A DNA stretch of 34,288 bases from Rhizopus sp. PT2906 (taxonomy: Eukaryota > Mucoromycota > Mucoromycetes > Mucorales > Rhizopodaceae), in the NCBI GenBank assembly GCA_025529335.1, contig JAMYHX010000500.1:1-34288 (forward strand), written 5' to 3'. The notes under the pieces were generated by a model. It was not told the DNA's origin. It saw nothing but the letters and a program-made list of their open reading frames with translations, and did not search any database. How positions within the stretch are numbered: the first letter of the stretch is position 1; each line of letters opens with the position of its first letter. Shown piece after piece: positions 1 through 11,936 of this stretch. A program made the position numbers and the translations under genes.

Positions 1-138
1 CGAACACTAGGCGGCATTGAGGTTTAATGAGGTGTTATATGTATCCTATTTGTTTGTAAATGTGTGTGTACCGTATAAAAAGCGGAAAAAAGACTCTCAA
101 CTCTAGATACAGTCGACGAACAAAGGTTGGCTCAATAA

Positions 139-295
139 AAAAATGATTGGTCAATTCGAAATGGAAATGGGTTACTGATTCTGAAAATGAGTCAGCCAAT
201 GAAAATGGGTTATAATTTTGAAAATGAGCCGAAATTTTGAAAATGGATCACCAAGACAAAAATGGGTCAGGGACTTGAAAATAGATCACTAATAC
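139..295. repeat. Degenerate 19-bp minisatellite
   Basis: About seven to eight head-to-tail copies with consensus GAAAATGGGTCAnnnnnTT can be read. Unit starts are at about 164, 183 (18 bp), 201, 220, 239, 258 and 277, with a weaker copy before 164. Units differ at several positions, so the array is old. It is non-coding and lies beyond the 3' end of the zinc-finger gene at 411-930. Confidence 0.75.
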
Positions 296-410
296 ATAAA
301 CGCAGTATAAGAACTAGCTACATCTTGAGGGCGGATAATTTAGTTGTACACTTTTCCAGCAACTGCTTTTCGCCCAGCAATAATAGAAATACAACTTGTT
401 TCACTCGATT

Positions 411-930
411 CTATTGTACATTCCCCCTAGACACAACCTTATTGTACATTTCACATTCTATTGTACTTTTTTTTTTCGGTACCTTTTTTTCATGCTCGGT
501 AAGATGGGTAGGTGGGCAAGCACCGTGAGTGCGTTCTCCCCTTTGATCCATAATGAATTTAGCATCACCAAACTTGAAATTAACTTTGACATTCCAAAGC
601 TTTCTCTTCATCTTCGAATCACAAATGATACACTTTTGATTGTCAATTGCATTCTCCGTAGTGTTTGGACGGAAATCAACTCCTTTCATTTGGCAAGAAG
701 AAGATGCACAATAAACAGAGCCAAGGTATACTTTGTTGATAACCTTAGTATGTCTTCCTTTCTTGTGCAATTTGCTGTTAATGATCTTTAAAGACCATCC
801 TATATCAAGATTAAAGCTAATCTAATCTTTTTCTTTCTTCGGAATAGCGTGCAAACGATTTTTCTGTTACATCGTCATCTGGGAACAGAGCATCAAAGGA
901 AGTAACAGTAGGACCTTTGATGGTTATCAT
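411..930 (-). CDS. Small GCM/WRKY-like zinc-finger protein, possibly transposon-derived
   Basis: A two-exon minus-strand model fits: exon 1 930-871, intron 870-822 (GTAACA...GATTAG, 49 nt) and exon 2 821-411, giving about 156 aa. Without that intron the two parts lie in different frames. The core reads like the GCM/WRKY-GCM1 zinc-finger fold: YLGSVYC, four residues, C, then DFRP, a CIIC knuckle, a tryptophan beta-strand, and a THGAC Cys/His end. Such domains are known as DNA-binding parts of Mutator-like transposases and of transcription factors derived from them. No transposase core is present here. It is either a domesticated short gene or a transposon remnant. The N-terminus (MITIKGPTVTSFDALFPDDD) is less certain than the zinc finger. 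Confidence 0.5.
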
Positions 931-1379
931 GTTGATTGAACATTACTTTGTGAAAATGACAGCTTAATGATATTTCCAACGAAAAAAAGTTATATTTAAA
1001 AATGTACGCTGTAATATTTGAGTTTAAAAAAAGTACTTTATTACAGAAACAACTGTTCATCATGTTAGTTATAAGTATATAAAATAAGGTAGTTAATCAT
1101 ATCAGTTTGTTGTTTCTGATATTGATTAAGTAAGTAAGAAAGTAAGTATAAAGCAATAGAAAAAGTGAAGAGATAATCATAATTTGGATATGGATAATTT
1201 ATAATAATTGATTTGAGCTGCTATGAGCTATTTCGGTAAGATGTTGAAAAATATGCAGTCGTACATCAACGCGTGTAAATCAACAAAATACAACTCGCAG
1301 CAGTTTTTCTCAGCCTTTTCTTTATCTCTTTCTTTCTCACTGGTTATATTTTCTCACTTAATATTACTGTTTATTCCCA
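931..1379. other. Intergenic, no gene seen
   Basis: AT-rich DNA between the divergently read zinc-finger gene and the orphan gene at 1380. It holds a short TAAG-rich microsatellite near 1125-1150 and a pyrimidine-rich stretch at 1310-1360. The pyrimidine tract followed by TCCAG at 1383-1387 could alternatively be a splice acceptor, in which case an upstream exon has been missed. No convincing one was found. Confidence 0.4.
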
Positions 1380-3071
1380 ATGTCCAGAAAAAACCTTAGA
1401 GCTCTTGAAAATCTTCCTGTTGAACAACAGCAGCTGTACATTGATGTTCGTAGAGAAAGAATTAAGCAACAAAATGAGGTAAGATGCAATGTTGCTGCAT
1501 GGCGACCGTGATGTCTCTAAACTTCTCTTTTATAACTTAGCTTTTAAGACAGGTAACTGCTTTTTCCATATATATGTAAATTTGTGCTATGTATTAACCA
1601 TTTTTGAAAACTAAAAAAGAAGCAGGAGACATTATTAAAGAAGAAAGTAAACCTCTTGAGATGTTTCAAGAATAAAAACAAGAGGGGATCAAAGAAATTT
1701 GATTACTTCAAGTGGTAATAAGTAAATTTCGAAGCTTTGCCAAAGAGTCAATACTTAAATCTATATTATCTAGCATCACTAATAACCATATATATGACAT
1801 GTCTGATATAAGTTCGAACTCGCACATCAGCTTGTCGACTCAAGCCAAGAGCGAGATTGAGGAGCTTGATCAGACCGAATTTGTTGTAAATGCCACTGTT
1901 GCCAAAAAATTTACTGCTATCATGGAGAGTTCTCGCTCTGTAAAGGACAAGCTTGATGAAATAGAAGAAGTCAGAGCCAACAACAGCACTGACCGTGCAC
2001 AGAAAGAAGTCTTTCGATTTATGTGTGTCTTTTTAACTGATAAATTCAAGCAAATTACTTACGGCTTTTTGCATTTTTATTTGTACTGAAGTTTGAACTA
2101 GCATTTGTACAAGCGTTCCTTGTTCTCTCATGCCAATATTAGTAATTATTCTGAAGAAGATTTCAAGCTCAAGTTCTGGGTCCATATTTTGGAGGAAGTA
2201 TTTGGCTACAGCAATATACATTTGAATTGGTAAGTCCTCTCGAAAAATCTATTAGAATGAAGCAGAAGCGAGCTTCATACTTAATAAAGTGAAAGTAGAG
2301 TAGAACTTCGGTTAAAAGTACTAACTATATGCCTTAGGGGTGATACTGTCCCTGGCTCTCTGAGCAAAACAAATGTCGCATCAAAGATGGACCTTCGTAT
2401 TTCTGCTGCATCCTCCTCATCTTTTAATTATTCCATGATTGAATTTGCGAAGGAATGTACTTCAAGAAAGTACTATTTGGACAAGCTGAAGCTCGTGTTG
2501 ATGTCCAAGTTGCACCTAAATTCCTTGATGCAGAGTCTTCAAGCTGAACTAACAAGCCTTCATATCCCCTTCATGCAAATCATGGGATTTGAATGCCATT
2601 TACTGCATCTTTTTTTGGTGAAGCCCAAGCAATATGCCTTAAAACAAGTTGCTACTATCTCTTACCCAATCACAAAGGATTCAATTGAGGAAGGAGATAT
2701 CGAGAAGTTGATTGATACCCTTGCATACGTGAAGGTATAATATGTAACTGTTGTTGTTCATAGCGTGCTCTAGCTTAATTGTTTGTATATTCTTATAGGA
2801 ATCTGCCTTGGAAATGAAGGCCAAGATCAGCAGTAATATGACAAGCAGACACACAAACAAGATCAGCAATCTCTTGGGTAAAAGCTCGAAATGTAAGACT
2901 GACGCTTGGACAACAGCCGTTCGATGGCCAGACATGTCTGTCTTGGAAGTTGATTCCAACTGGGTCACTGATAATGGAGAAGATGATGAAGATGAAGATG
3001 AAGAGGATGAAGAAAAAGAGGAAGATGATGAAGAAAAAGATGACGAAGAGTGTGATAATGAAGAGCTGTAA
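1380..3071 (+). CDS. Orphan seven-exon gene of a dispersed fungal family
   Basis: I do not recognise a named domain. A phase-consistent model gives 418 aa: exons 1380-1478, 1541-1552 (a 12-nt micro-exon), 1620-1714, 1774-2026, 2102-2229, 2338-2734 and 2799-3071. Five introns have normal GTAA/GTAT donors. The one at 2027-2101 needs a poor GTCTTT donor, so this copy may be mutated there. The protein has a charged N-terminal helix (LPVEQQQLYIDVRRERIKQQ), a middle with EEDFKLKFW and NWGDTVPGSL, a conserved-looking stretch KYYLDKLKLVLMSKLHLNSL, and a C-terminal tail almost wholly Asp/Glu/Lys from a GAT/GAA expansion. From memory, similar proteins occur in many diverged copies in Mucoromycota. Function is unknown. 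A relic at 13135-13530 aligns with its middle. Confidence 0.5.
2977..3068 (+). repeat. GAT/GAA trinucleotide expansion coding an acidic tail
   Basis: Imperfect GAT, GAA, GAG and AAA codons run through the last 30 residues of the orphan protein. The hydrophobic minus-strand frame over this stretch is only its mirror. Confidence 0.7.
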
Positions 3072-4166
3072 ATAAACTTTTACATACATTTACCGTATTA
3101 AACATACAGTTTTTCTGTCGTATGCTATTTCTTTACTCTGCCGTTTAGCAACTATATGGTTTGAACTGTAAAAGAGAACAAATTTAGTTGAGGATCTCTA
3201 CTGGGATGTAAAATAGCTTATCAAAGTACATATTGAGCCTAATAAGCTTTTTATCTAGGTAAAAAAGCCAGTTTATTCTTGAGCTTTCCACAAGCCCTAG
3301 TTGATTTCACACCACAACAATCTAATGTATGTTTCATATTCAAGGTGGGTGGAGGTCATATAGATAACGAATGTTAGGGTAGCTATAATTTTCTTGATAT
3401 GTTACCAGCCTACATATGTGTAAATAGGACTAAGGTATAGGCATATCTGAGCGCCTTCCTTCCTAGATTATGGTTTGAATAATGTAAATGAGGAAAGACT
3501 CTGTTAAAAATAAGATAATCTAGTCTGCACCCAAGGTTTGTGCTATAATTTGGTTAGAAGTTATAGATTTCATAAAACAACGCTTTGTTCATCATACATA
3601 AGTAGATTTGTAGCTTTCTCTTTTAAATTTTGCGATAGCCCTTGACCACAGCACCTCTATTGCTCATGTTTCCGTGGCTTCTCAACAGTATCCAAGCCAA
3701 AAATTAATCATCAAAACCTTGTTTGTTATGTAGAAGCATGTTGATGTTTGTGGAATATAAAATGTATTTCTATTGCGAACACAACACTTATGACAAAGCA
3801 TAATGAACTATCTTCTCCATGGTTCGTTTTCTCCTCAGTGTGAATTTTGAAAAAGATAATTTGGTCTGAGAAGCATATAGAGATCATGGAAAAGGCCTGA
3901 TGATCATTTTATGAATAAGCTCATATACCAATTGCTACTGAAAGAAATATCTTGGCAATGTTATAGCTTTTCCTTTATGAGTCAAATGAAAGAAATCGGA
4001 TAAACTACGACCCAAGATCAACTGTTTACGTTTCTTTCCTTAATAGATTTTAATTTATCCGCAATTCTCTGGGCCACGTCAGAATGATCAATATATCTAT
4101 TACAGCATAACATAGACATGCTTCAACAAACACAAATTTATTACAAAATATGCTACAAGGAGAACA

Positions 4167-4454
4167 TTATCGTTTGAACATCCTAAGCTTGGCTATCTTC
4201 AATTGTTCTGGTAAATGAATTGTTATTCCAGTGATCCTTTCGCCGACAATAACTCAAAATGAAATCTGGACTGCCTTGTAAAATGAAGAATAGTGTGGCT
4301 GTGTCATTGTCAAGGATATTCTGTTGCTTCCATTGCTGTACAAATCAAGTCCGCCATCCCTTAGGTTGTACACAGTCCAGTGCAATGAAATGATGCGCAC
4401 TATCAAATCGTTGAATATTATGCAAGGAGTGCGTGTTGATGATTTAAAATACAC
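4167..4454 (-). pseudogene. Possible relic of the orphan gene family
   Basis: A minus-strand frame reads 66 codons with no ATG start and a pattern like IISLHWTVYNLRDGGLDLYS, then a TGA at 4254-4256. It stays open in the same frame for 27 more codons (ending QLKIAKLRMFKR). The pattern (aromatic strand, short loop, small-residue strand, SxxFYKA) resembles the segment around IMGFECHLLHL in the gene at 1380-3071. It has no start or clear splice sites, so I treat it as decayed. The similarity is weak and judged by eye. Confidence 0.3.
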
Positions 4455-5611
4455 ATATCAACGATTTTACAATAAATTGACATATTCGGTATTCTTACAT
4501 CTCACTTTTGGAAGCTACCACCTGCTTTACTGGACTTAATATAAGATAGTAAATGCTATACTAATGGAACCTACATATAAATTTACGCGATTATAAAGTA
4601 AAGATAGAAAGCGCGCACTACTTAATGAATAGGCACAGTTGTAGTACTTACCATGTAATACTTAATCTTACGACGTTCAAATAGCGCGTCATGTTCAACC
4701 CTGAGTGGAGGAAAGATCAATGAACTGATGATTGTTGGTTTTATCGGTAAGTATACGCAGAGTATGCATTGATTTACCAAAAAAGAAGGCGACCTAGCTC
4801 TTTCCTTAGGATCAACCGGATATTATCGGAGCCCAGGGACAGCCTATATGTAACTTCTATTGTCATAAGCCCCTTTCTACCAACCGATCTCAGCCGCTGT
4901 TTGTTTGGAAGGTAACGTAGATATTACTACCTTATTTAACAATTTCACATGAAACAGAACTATCTGAATGGTCTCATCAATCTTTTGTAAAGTGCAATGA
5001 CTGAACAACAGATGGAGAAAGAGTTAATCGGTCTGATTCACGTCTCTTCTTTGCCAGAAGAAAACAAAAAGTTTCACTCCTTCCCTTCCTTTGATTTTCT
5101 TCATGCCAGTATCCAATCGCGTTAAGAGAATGCGCGTCAATATTTTGTAGGGAATAAAAGCAGCCTCTAAGCCTTTTTCTATTTTTATATTAACACTATT
5201 GTTATTACATCAACATTGACTTGCGAGAGAAAAGTTTGCAAATGGTCAAAATTTCACCAGCAAATTATGACCAGTAATGTCTTCAGCATTGACATTGATA
5301 TTCATGAATATGAGTGCTCCATACTTCTCCACAAATATGAACAGTATTGAATCTCAGTTTGCTGCAATTCTCGTGGCACGAATAAACGGCTGTCTATTAC
5401 GGAAAAAATTGATTACTATTGATCCCGGATAAACATGCTGATAAAGTCATATGACGTGTTTGGACAATTAAAGAGCATAGCTATAACGTCTGACCTACGT
5501 TGCGTTTGTTAATTCCCTTGGTTAATTATTACAAAAGGGGTAGCGGAAAAAGTAATGCCTAAACGAAATAACCGTCACCCTTTTCCAGGATCCTAATGAT
5601 TTATGCAACCC

Positions 5612-5619
5612 TATAAATA
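5612..5619 (+). promoter_or_regulatory. TATA box of the P450-reductase gene
   Basis: TATAAATA lies 55 bases before the ATG at 5667, followed by a pyrimidine-rich leader. Confidence 0.55.
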
Positions 5620-5666
5620 ATTGCGTTCCTCCTTTTTATATTCTTTCCTTACAACTCATAATAATC

Positions 5667-8600
5667 ATGACAGAAATAACTGTAAGGGCATTACTTTTAC
5701 ATAACAAAGCGGATAAGAATGGAGAAATCATCGAATATACAGAGGACACAAGCATGCCCATCTTTCGCTCTTTTATTGCAAAAAGGCTTGGTCTATTCGT
5801 TCCATTAAATGAAATCCTCATATACGATCTTAAACAGAAGGAGTTAACTGATATGGAAAGTATCAGACAACAGGAAATCATTTACATATCCGTACTCGGT
5901 GGCATTAAAGACAAAATCCCTGGTCCAAGAAAGCTCCCTTTTATAGGAAACATTTATGATCTTTTACCAAACCTGTAAGATAGATTTTTTGCGAGTAGAA
6001 AGAATGAAGCATTTACATTTTATCAATAGTATCGAAGGCTTAAAGGGTCTCTTTGACAACTATGGGCCTATCATTGATGTTTCTTTGTTTGAGACTCGAA
6101 TAATTTCCACAAATGATCCAGTGATTGCAGAAGCATTTGCCAAAGAATCCGAATTTATCACCAAAATTATTTCAGGAGGCTTACAAGAGATCAAGGAGTT
6201 TGCTGGAAGTGGTCTATTTACTTCCAATACATCTGACCCTGACTGGCAACTGGCTCACAAACTTTTGATGCCTGCGTTCAGTCCTCGTGCAATTAAAGTG
6301 AGGTTACACTTCATTGTTACACCAATTGATCTAATATTTTCTTTCAGGCTTACCAACGTGAAATGGCTGTGATAGCACAACAGACTATCAAGGTGTTTGA
6401 ATCATTCTCTCCAGAAGAGCCCGTAGAGATCCTAAAATGGACTACTAACCTCACTTTTGAAACAATTGGTAAAGTTGGCTTTGGTTATGATTTCCATCTA
6501 CTCGACAGTCGAGACACACCACAACACCCATTCATCATTGCCATGAACTACTGCTTAAAGCAAGCTTTTACGCGCTTTAAGCAGCCTCGCTTTATAAAGA
6601 GACTTCCTCTAGAAATGAACTATCGCTTTGATCGAGAGCTTAATCTGATGCACAGAATTGTCGACGAGGTTGTCCTAGAAAGAAAGAATAGTCCAGATGC
6701 CAAAAACTCGGAAAAGGATCTGCTAGGATTTATGTTGAACGCTCGTGACGAACACAACTTGGGCTTAAGTGATGAAAACATTAGAGATCAGATCGTTACA
6801 TTCTTGATCGCTGGTCATGAAACAACATCCGCTACACTTGCATTCACCTTCTACGAGTTTGCAAGAAACCCTAGTGTTCAACAAAAAGTTCTACAAGAAA
6901 TCGCTGATGCTGGTATCACGCACGACAAAATTCCGTCTCCAGAACAGATCAACAAGCTTCGCTATCTTCGACAATGTATGAAGGAAACGCTGAGACTATA
7001 CACACCAGTACAGGTCATCAACAAAACCTGTATCAAAGATTGCGTCGTCTCTGGTGGTTATCTCATCAAAGGAGGAACAGCTGTTACTGTGACCTCTCAG
7101 GCAATGCATTGGAATCCAAAGGTATACCCAGAACCCTACAAGTATGATCCCGATCGATGGTCTCCTGAAGAAGAACAGAAACGATCTCGTTTCGCTTGGT
7201 TACCCTTCAGCAATGGTCCTCGTGCATGTATAGGTATGGCTTTTGCCATTCAAGAATTTTTAACTGTGGTTTCTATGCTACTTTCTCGATTTGAATTCAA
7301 ATACGGTATATTATTTACATGAAAAAACTGTGTTTCCTCTTCTTACTTTTCTTTTCATTAGACGGACCACCTATTCAGAGAGATTCAGCTAGTCCTACAG
7401 CACGTCCTCTTAACTTTTTTGTCCATATACATCCTAGAACCAATATGCCAAAGCCTTCTGGTACGAATGAGAGCGGAGAGACTATACCAATTCAAAAGAC
7501 AATAGAGCCTGTCATGGACATGTCACGTCCTATATCAGCAAACATTAGACCATTACCCCCTATCACCTTTCTCTATGGCACCCAAACTGCTACATCTCAA
7601 GATTACGCAGACCAATTGGCAAAGCAGGCAGCAAATTTTGGATTTTCCGATATAACTGTGAGTACTATGGATAAGTGGAAGGTGCTAAAGGAAGGAAAAT
7701 ACAAAGGATCAAAGGATAAACATGGCGATGAGGAGCTCTTGGTTATTTGTACAGCTACTTACAAGTAAGTTTGATAAACAATAACATATTGCATGAACCT
7801 GACAGTATTCTTATAGTGGACTGCCTCCAGATTCTGCTGAACAATTTGATCTGTTCCTTAACACTGCCTCTGAAAGAAATAACAAGACAATCTTGGAAGG
7901 ACTTTTGTATACTGTGTTTGGCTGTGGAAATAAACAGTGGCGAACGTATCAACAGTTTCCTATAAAAATTGACAAAGCTCTTGAAGAACTTGGTGCAGAG
8001 AGATTCTTCCCTGCTGGTCAAGGTGATGCTGATAAAGACATTGATTCTGATTTCCAAGATTGGTAAGTTTTTATCATTGACCAACTTATTTCTTGCTCAT
8101 TCTATAAAAAGGGCAAAACATTTCTGGATGCACACTTTACAGTACTATAGCATCAAGCCCAACCCTGAAAGCAATATCGTTCCTTTCACTTCAATGCAAG
8201 GCCAATCAGATATCCATGTAGAAATCAAATATGTTGAGGATGCGCCTGAAATTCAAAGCAGACCCGTATCCGCAAACGCAACCATTCTGGCTCGACGCGA
8301 GCTACAATCGCTAGATTCAGGCAGGAGCACTTGTCATATTGAAATTGACGTATCCAAGCTTCCTCCCGTGGATTCTGAAGCACTGTACAGACCTGGCGAT
8401 CATTTAGAAATACTACCTGCAAATAGTCCATCACTCGTCTCTCATATTGCAGAAAGCTTTGACTTCAATTTGGATGCCGTGTTTGAAGTTGTACCAGAGT
8501 CTCTCAAGGGTGTTTCTCCTCGCTCGCTAGCAGCAGAAATCCGCGGCCGATCTTCTGTCAGAGACGCGCTGACCTACTACGCAGACTTGCTCTCACCTCC

Positions 8601-9480
8601 CTCTCGCAGTTTGCTCTCTGTATTTGAACAAGAGCTGCGCCAAGTAGATCCTGACTCTGCTTCTCGGTTTTATAAACTGGTTATACTTGGAGACGATAAC
8701 CGTGATCAATATGGACAGTTCATTACAACATGTCGCACAATAGCCGACCTAAGCGATCAGTTCCCTCAAGTTAAAAGGCTCGATTTTGCTTCTTTCTTGG
8801 GTACTGTGCATGTAATGCAACCTCGTCGATACTCCATTTCCTCCTCATCGAGTGTCCATGGTCACAACGCGACAATCACAGTAGGCGTAGTGGATGATGT
8901 TGTGAACGATAAACATTATCCTGGTCTGGCCTCATCATATCTCTCTCAAGCTCCTATAGGGTCTCCTATCTCTGCTTCCTTTAGGTCCTCAAGCGGTATC
9001 TTTAGCTTGCCTGATGATCCACGTATACCTCTTATTTTGGTTGCAGCAGGAACAGGCATTGCTCCATTCATGGGCTTCTTACAAGAACGATCACTTCAAC
9101 CTAACGCTGCTCCTTCTACCCTCTTCTTTGGATGTCGACACCCTGAACACGATCATATCTACAAAAAGGAACTAGACGAATTCTTACATAAAAATGTCCT
9201 TTCAGATGTGCATGTTGTCTTCTCTAGACTTAATTCAGAATCTAGCGTAAAATACGTACAGCATGAAATTCTTCAACACGATGCTGCTCTTTGGGAACTG
9301 CTCCAGAACGGTCCATCCAAGTTAGGCGCCCATGTTTATGTGTGTGGTGCTGGCGCAATGAGTAAAGAGGTTCGAAAGGCATTTGGTGCTATCGCTGTCA
9401 AGTTTGGCGAAAAGGACGCTGATGGCTTCATAAACAGATTGATCGAAGAAAAGAGATACAGAGAAGATGTATGGGGTTAA
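5667..9480 (+). CDS. Self-sufficient P450-reductase fusion (CYP505/BM3 type) with N-terminal beta-grasp-like domain
   Basis: Six exons (5667-5974, 6030-6297, 6348-7305, 7362-7764, 7817-8062, 8112-9480) join in phase to 1183 aa. BM3 and CYP505 are about 1050-1070 aa. Residues 1-80 are extra and look like a ubiquitin/doublecortin-type beta-grasp fold. The P450 starts at IPGPRKLPFIGN (about 84). It has the I-helix FLIAGHETTS (A347-T352), the KETLR ExxR motif and the heme loop FSNGPRACIG (Cys486). A linker leads to an FMN flavodoxin domain (LYGTQTATSQDYA about 580; TATYNG; VFGCGNKQW), then FAD/NADPH reductase motifs (RRYSISSSS, AGTGIAPF, FFGCRHPE, YVCGAG) and the C-terminus DVWG. Known relatives hydroxylate fatty acids and alkyl chains near the omega end, moving electrons NADPH-FAD-FMN-heme in one chain. 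No signal peptide or membrane anchor is visible, so it is probably cytosolic. The substrate cannot be told from sequence. Confidence 0.93.
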
Positions 9481-9585
9481 TATGTATTTTGTTGGTTATC
9501 ATCGTTTTTTATTTTATTGTACGATAAATAGAATTAAAAAAAGGGGGGGAGAAAGAATTGATCTACATAAATATACATTTTGCAT

Positions 9586-11710
9586 TTATCTTCTATTGTT
9601 CTTTTTTGATTTTGGTGTAAATGCCATTTCCATACCACCCAAAGCAGTACGTGACACTTTGTGTCCTTCTCTCTGGACTCGGCTACTCTCTGACTTCAAT
9701 CTAGCTGCAAATGATTTCTTGCCATCGTTTCTGCTTGTGATTCGGCCACCTTCTGTACCCATGCTCATCTTTATCTTCTTCTTTTGCACATGACCAGTTC
9801 TTACAGATGTGATTGTTGGCTGTTTATCTCGTACCAGTAATCCACGTTCCTTACGAATCTTGGATACAATATCATCTTCACTGTCAGAGTCGCCATCTTT
9901 AGAGGCATCATCAGAATCTGAAGCGTCACGGACGTTGTTTCTGTTTTCTTCTTCCATTTCTTCATCTTCTTCGTCTTCATCATCAGAATTCACTTGTTTC
10001 TTTTTCTATAAAAGGAATATCAGTAAGGATATTACAGAGAGAAAAAGCTCCACTTACAGCTATAGGATGCAACAATTGATATTCTTTAGACTGTTCATCC
10101 ACCTGGAAGTCAGGATCAGCAAACATATCAGCAAAACGACTATCTTGCAAGAGTTCGCTTTTGCCGCTCTTCTTGCCATCTCCTTCAGACATAAGTTCCT
10201 TAGCCAATGCCTTGTTGACTGAGGGCAGTTGTTTGACAGCACGAATACGTGATTGACGTTCCTTTTCAACCTTTTCTTTAACAACACGTTCCTTGTACTC
10301 GTCATAAGCGAAGGGATTAGCAATGAGTCTAGCCTTTTCATAAAGTCGAAGATCAACAAAGAAACCGTGCATGTAGGCTTTGAGGACGTTGGTGCCCATA
10401 AGATGCTCCAATCCAAGTGCCTTGAGTTCTTTGCGAGTGATAAACTTGTATTCGTCGTAAATATCACGGTTAGGATTTTCTTCCATTTCTTCTGTAAGAT
10501 TTTCCAAGAAGGAGGCCCAGCGAGGAGCAGGGCCAAGTTGAGGAATAAAGTAGGCACCCATTTGAATACCTTCGTTTGCCGTGTAAATCAAGCCGCTGTC
10601 TTCCACTGTGCACACGTCATTAATATCTGTTTCGGGTTCAATTGAAGTAAAGTGCTTTCCGTTTACACGGTCCCAGATCTTGACAATCTTGCAATCAGAC
10701 ACAATCACCTTATCCCCTGCTGTCTCTGAGTCACTTGCACTTCCTTTATGGAAATGTATGCTCTTGATGGGAAAACCATATTGATGATCTTTCACAATTG
10801 TCGGCATAGGAGAACGTAAATCATAGAGTAAGGTGTGACCTGTTGTTGTACCCACAGCCATGGTCAATCCATCATTTCTAAACTTTAGCGCTGACACTTC
10901 TAATGGTGAACTGTCGTCTCTTCCGTATGACTCAGGAACTTCAAGATTAGATAATAAACCAACACGCGATTTTGATCGGGGGTCCCATAACTCGACTGTT
11001 CCTCCTGCTGTACCAAAACCGAAAAGCTGATGAGCAGGGTTAATTTCGACGCAGTTGACACCTTCTTCGGCATCAGTCGTAATTGAGTTTAAGAAACGTC
11101 CCTGATCCAAATTTAATCTGTACACTTCGTTTCCTGACGCACTGAGTAAAAGATCGCATGAAGGGAAATGGTATGCGAGATCACGACCAAACTTTGGTAT
11201 TCTTGTACGGTAATGAATGCCACCTTGAGCATGAAGTTCGATCGATCGATCGTTTTGTAAAAGTGCTTGCTTTGTCCAATCCTCAGACAAGATCTAGTTT
11301 CTAAATGAGCTATATGCATCATATACATCATCTATTTTAGTTTACCTCAAAGTTAAGAGTTTCAGCATCGGTATGACGTTCGAATTTCATGGACATGTCT
11401 GCATATTCAAATACTCTCATTTGTGGTTTATATGTGCCTGTTGCTACAACAAACTTTCCATCTCGGGTTGTTTTTATACGATTAGATGCTTCTGGGAATT
11501 CAAAATCTTGTATAAGTTCAACTCTTGTTCGATAATCTATATAGGAATTAGATCTAGCGGATAATCAATAAAATAAAGACACTTACCAAAATCTCTTTTT
11601 AATTGCTTTTTCTTTTGGCGAGCAAGCCAATCGGGAATAGCTCTGGAGCCGAGTCCACCAGAGACAGTATATACTTTGATATTATTAGCTGTTGTAACTT
11701 GTAAGACCAT
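9586..11710 (-). CDS. ENP2: Nucleolar WD40 protein Enp2/NOL10
   Basis: Four exons on the minus strand (11710-11587, 11536-11346, 11293-10058, 10005-9586) give 656 aa, close to human NOL10 (688) and yeast Enp2 (707). The N-terminus KVYTVSGG...IPDWLARQKKK and the strongly conserved HYRTRIPKFGRDLAYHFPSC, YRLNLDQGRFL and ELWDPRSKSRVGLL identify the family. WD-like blades fill about residues 1-350. The NUC153-like part (DSRFADMFADPDFQVD) is near 490, followed by an acidic stretch and a Lys/Arg-rich tail typical of nucleolar proteins. The family acts in early 40S ribosomal-subunit assembly (SSU processome). The gene converges with the P450 gene, 105 bases between stops. Its promoter region is shared with the peroxiredoxin-like gene. 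Confidence 0.93.
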
Positions 11711-11936
11711 ATTTCTGCTTTAATGATAAAAAGAGAGAAAAAAGTAGTAAAGAACAAGTGAAGTTTGCGCCACTTACACTGTAGAAGAAATTCGGTCACA
11801 CGTAGGTTGTAACCTCAGTGGCTTTATGCTTGCAATAATTTAAACGCAGACATTAAGCTTGTTGTCATGACAACCGCACCATGTTTGTATGGCACCTCAC
11901 CAACCGCGCACAACGAATACTTCTTTTCTGTCTCAT

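Larger units (their letters stand above)
3072..5666. other. Gene-poor intergenic region
   Basis: 2.6 kb of AT-rich DNA with frequent stops in all frames. The only coding-like part is the minus-strand relic at 4167-4454. The last 60 bases hold the TATA box of the P450 gene. Nothing else could be supported. Confidence 0.5.

Noticed and set aside
2027..2129. Frameshift in the orphan gene near 2090-2125
   Set aside because: A 75-nt intron with a poor GTCTTT donor and TTTGAACTAG acceptor joins the flanks in phase, so a frameshift is not required, though not excluded.
2793..3089. Hydrophobic minus-strand frame resembling a membrane protein
   Set aside because: It is the complement of the GAT/GAA-rich acidic tail of the plus-strand gene.
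4324..4539. 71-aa plus-strand frame
   Set aside because: Opposite the better minus-strand relic; no domain, no start context.
10060..10557. Long minus-strand frame overlapping ENP2
   Set aside because: Out-of-frame shadow of the ENP2 exon, which has clear family similarity.
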